DNA of 14,524 nucleotides from Bacteroidales bacterium UBA714. GTDB lineage: Bacteria; Bacteroidota; Bacteroidia; Bacteroidales; UBA932. The stretch covers positions 1 to 14,524 of the forward strand of contig DBLW01000183.1 in NCBI GenBank assembly GCA_002298075.1, given 5' to 3'. Under the pieces are notes generated by a model that saw only the letters and a list, made by a program, of their open reading frames with translations, searched no databases and was not told the origin of the DNA. The translations under genes and the position numbers were made by a program. Below, piece after piece: positions 12,719-14,524 of this stretch (positions within the stretch are counted from its first letter, which is position 1; each line of letters begins with the position of its first letter).

Positions 12719-14467
12719 ATGAGGCGCATGTTCTTCTGTCTGTTGCCTTTTGCGCTGTTTTCTTGCGGCGTGGCGGATTTCATGGAATGTAATCTTGAGA
12801 GACTTCCTGATGATGAGTATGATTACATTATGGTTCCGGCTGATGAATTGTTCTTGTTTGCCGACCTTGGAGGCAAGCGTGCAACCAAGACAAAAAGTAC
12901 GGATGACTCTCAGAATATGGTGAGCCTTGAGTCGCTCCTAGACCGTGACTCTGCTGAAGAAATGTCATTCAAGTCTATGATTATACGTCAGATACCTTTT
13001 CTTGACAATAAGGACGACAAAAAGGTCATGTTCCGCAAGAATAATGACAATAGTTACTATTCGGATTCCCTTACTGTAGTGAGGACTTTCTTGATTGAGA
13101 CTGTCGATACTTTGACAGGCGCGGTCACTAAAGATGTCGCCACTATGATACCATATGTTGGTTATGTTGACATGTATGGTGCGGAGACGGTGAGTTTTCT
13201 CGACAAAAGCCTTTACCGCGGCATCATCTTGTATTCTGATTTATATGGCGGTAGCATTGACATTTACACTTATGGTGACGGCCCGATAGGTGATGCCGTT
13301 GTTGTTCCTTTTGAGGACGCTGGGTCATATTCAAGCAGATTAATGTATCTTTCCGTGCCTGCTTCTGTCTGTACGCGTGCGGACAAAGAGCCTGTTGAAC
13401 TTGAGGCAAGCTATTGTATTGCTGAAGTGACGCCGGAATGGGACTTGTATAAAGATTCGGAGGGAGGTGAATACAACGGACATGATTGGCGGAACGACCC
13501 TCCTCTGGATGATGGCGGTGGCTGTGGAGAAGGTGGTGGAAAGCCGCGTGAACCGGTTAAATATACGGTTTCGCTTTCCTCTTCCTCCGGTGGGATTGTT
13601 CTTGGCTCAGGAGAATATGTGAAAGATTTCTATGTGACTTGCCGTGCTGTGCCTGATATGGATTTTTATTTCAGCCGTTGGGTGGGCAGCCTTCGTGGTT
13701 ATTCGGAATGTGCCGCTTTCCTAATAAGAACTGATATTGAAGCGACGGCTTATTTCGGCAGTGTTTTGGAGGAAGGAAAACTGCCTTGCTGGGACAAGAG
13801 CACAGGTATTGGTAATCCGTTGGTTGAGATGAGTCTGGCGCCGACGGGCCAATGGAATACTAACTTCATTGGTTCTACTTTCGGAAACACGCGCTGGTGG
13901 AATGGTCAAAAGAAAAATCATTCCGGCATAGATTTGTATGCAGAGTCTGGCACACCTTTATACGCGATGTGTGACGGGAAAATATCCATGACACAGAAAT
14001 ATGTTACAGAACAGCCGATGCGAATAGGACAAGATGAGTACCCTGCATGGTATAAGGGAGATACGAATGGTGCTGGAAATCGTTTCTCTATAGAATGTCT
14101 GATAGGAGGGCAAGTCGTTATTTTTTCTTATTGGCACCTGAGTGCAGACGATCCTGTGGCCATCAATCCGAGGACTGGACGACCGTTCAGACCTGGAGAC
14201 AAGGTCTATCGTGGAGAAGTGATAGCTTATAGCGGTTGTACCGGCAATGCATATGAGGTGCCGTATCCTCATCTCCATCTTACTGTGCTGCAAAATGGAA
14301 AGCAGGTGAATCCTGAGATTTATCTTAATGGCATAGTCTCCCGTGAGTCAAACGGCGCTGTGCGGTCAACGAAAATCACAGGCATCAAATGTGATGAGGA
14401 AGATAAAGTATATTTATATTACGGTGATGTTTGGTTGTCCGATGGCAATCCGGACATGATGTTATAA
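12719..14467 (+). CDS. M23-family zinc metallopeptidase lipoprotein with InlB-type repeat
   Basis: A 582-residue protein with a lipoprotein signal peptide (FALFSC, lipidated Cys16). The region from about 20 to 260 is unassigned: an acidic start (LERLPDDEYDYIMVPADELF), then beta-rich sequence. A Gly-rich linker (about 264-279, DDGGGCGEGGGKPREP) leads to a domain resembling the divergent InlB B-repeat (282-346: YTVSLSSSSGGIVLGSGEY, then DMDFYFSRWVGS). The C-terminal M23/LytM peptidase domain (about 380-535) has all zinc and catalytic positions: HSGID (His401, Asp405), YWHLS (His473) and PHLHL (His518, His520). Such enzymes cut peptide cross-links in peptidoglycan or Gly-rich peptides. The intact site suggests an active enzyme, not a LytM scaffold. 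It has its own promoter, and another exported-protein start follows 27 bases later. Its target is not known. Confidence 0.9.
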   Translation: MRRMFFCLLPFALFSCGVADFMECNLERLPDDEYDYIMVPADELFLFADLGGKRATKTKSTDDSQNMVSLESLLDRDSAEEMSFKSMIIRQIPFLDNKDDKKVMFRKNNDNSYYSDSLTVVRTFLIETVDTLTGAVTKDVATMIPYVGYVDMYGAETVSFLDKSLYRGIILYSDLYGGSIDIYTYGDGPIGDAVVVPFEDAGSYSSRLMYLSVPASVCTRADKEPVELEASYCIAEVTPEWDLYKDSEGGEYNGHDWRNDPPLDDGGGCGEGGGKPREPVKYTVSLSSSSGGIVLGSGEYVKDFYVTCRAVPDMDFYFSRWVGSLRGYSECAAFLIRTDIEATAYFGSVLEEGKLPCWDKSTGIGNPLVEMSLAPTGQWNTNFIGSTFGNTRWWNGQKKNHSGIDLYAESGTPLYAMCDGKISMTQKYVTEQPMRIGQDEYPAWYKGDTNGAGNRFSIECLIGGQVVIFSYWHLSADDPVAINPRTGRPFRPGDKVYRGEVIAYSGCTGNAYEVPYPHLHLTVLQNGKQVNPEIYLNGIVSRESNGAVRSTKITGIKCDEEDKVYLYYGDVWLSDGNPDMML

Positions 14468-14494
14468 TTTTGATAAATCTAAAATAGTTTCATT

Positions 14495-14524
14495 ATGAAA
14501 ATAAGAATTACAATGGTTATGTTT
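14495..14524 (+). CDS. Start of an exported protein, cut by the window end
   Basis: An ATG begins a frame reading MKIRITMVMF to the last base. The Lys/Arg followed by hydrophobic residues looks like the start of a signal peptide. It lies 27 bases after the M23 peptidase stop on the same strand, so it may be the next gene of that operon. Only ten codons are visible. Confidence 0.45.
   Translation, partial: MKIRITMVMF

Overview
The window looks like a chromosomal segment of a member of the Bacteroidales (Bacteroidota). The grounds are: several TAnnTTTG promoter -7 boxes with TTTG or TTG elements 18-19 bases upstream, most genes without Shine-Dalgarno sequences, a secA-bactofilin pair, a FecI-type sigma gene overlapping an anti-sigma gene, and Bacteroidales-style lipoproteins. 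Genus cannot be called from the sequence alone. No transposase, integrase, phage gene or CRISPR array was seen.

Layout. (1) 1-2297, plus strand: the 3' part of secA (5' end cut by the window edge), then a bactofilin gene 20 bases on. (2) 2371-3897, minus strand: queD and queE, coupled through a TAATG overlap, make CDG for the 7-deazaguanine (queuosine/preQ1) pathway; a terminator lies between queE and the bactofilin gene. (3) 4151-5919, plus strand: an ECF sigma factor, an overlapping single-pass anti-sigma-like membrane protein, and a secreted protein built of three repeats resembling the plug (signature) region of SusC-type TonB-dependent receptors, closed by a strong terminator. This is the most unusual locus here. 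(4) 5965-6122, minus strand: tRNA-Cys(GCA) with its own promoter and terminator. (5) 6229-6387: an array of 13 degenerate 12-base units. (6) 6420-6950, plus strand: a META-domain (HslJ-like) lipoprotein with promoter box and terminator. (7) 6974-7989, minus strand: a CDF metal exporter whose mRNA leader appears to contain an intrinsic terminator, suggesting attenuation. (8) 8022-10226, minus strand: two tandemly duplicated beta-barrel-like proteins and a small putative lipoprotein, preceded by a perfect 10-base inverted repeat. (9) 10342-12401, minus strand: an ALDH3-type aldehyde dehydrogenase followed by a Maf nucleotide pyrophosphatase. (10) 12415-12530: three hairpins in an intergenic repeat. 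(11) 12661-14524, plus strand: an M23 metallopeptidase lipoprotein, then the first codons of another exported protein cut by the window end.

Most of the window is housekeeping or envelope biology: protein export (SecA), envelope scaffold (bactofilin), outer-membrane-type proteins, lipoproteins, and a cell-wall-type peptidase. The sigma/anti-sigma/plug-repeat operon is the best candidate for an undescribed signalling unit: a FecI/FecR-like pair encoded with a stand-alone multi-module protein instead of a full TonB-dependent receptor. The CDF leader, the 12-base array and the intergenic hairpins are the most interesting non-coding signals.
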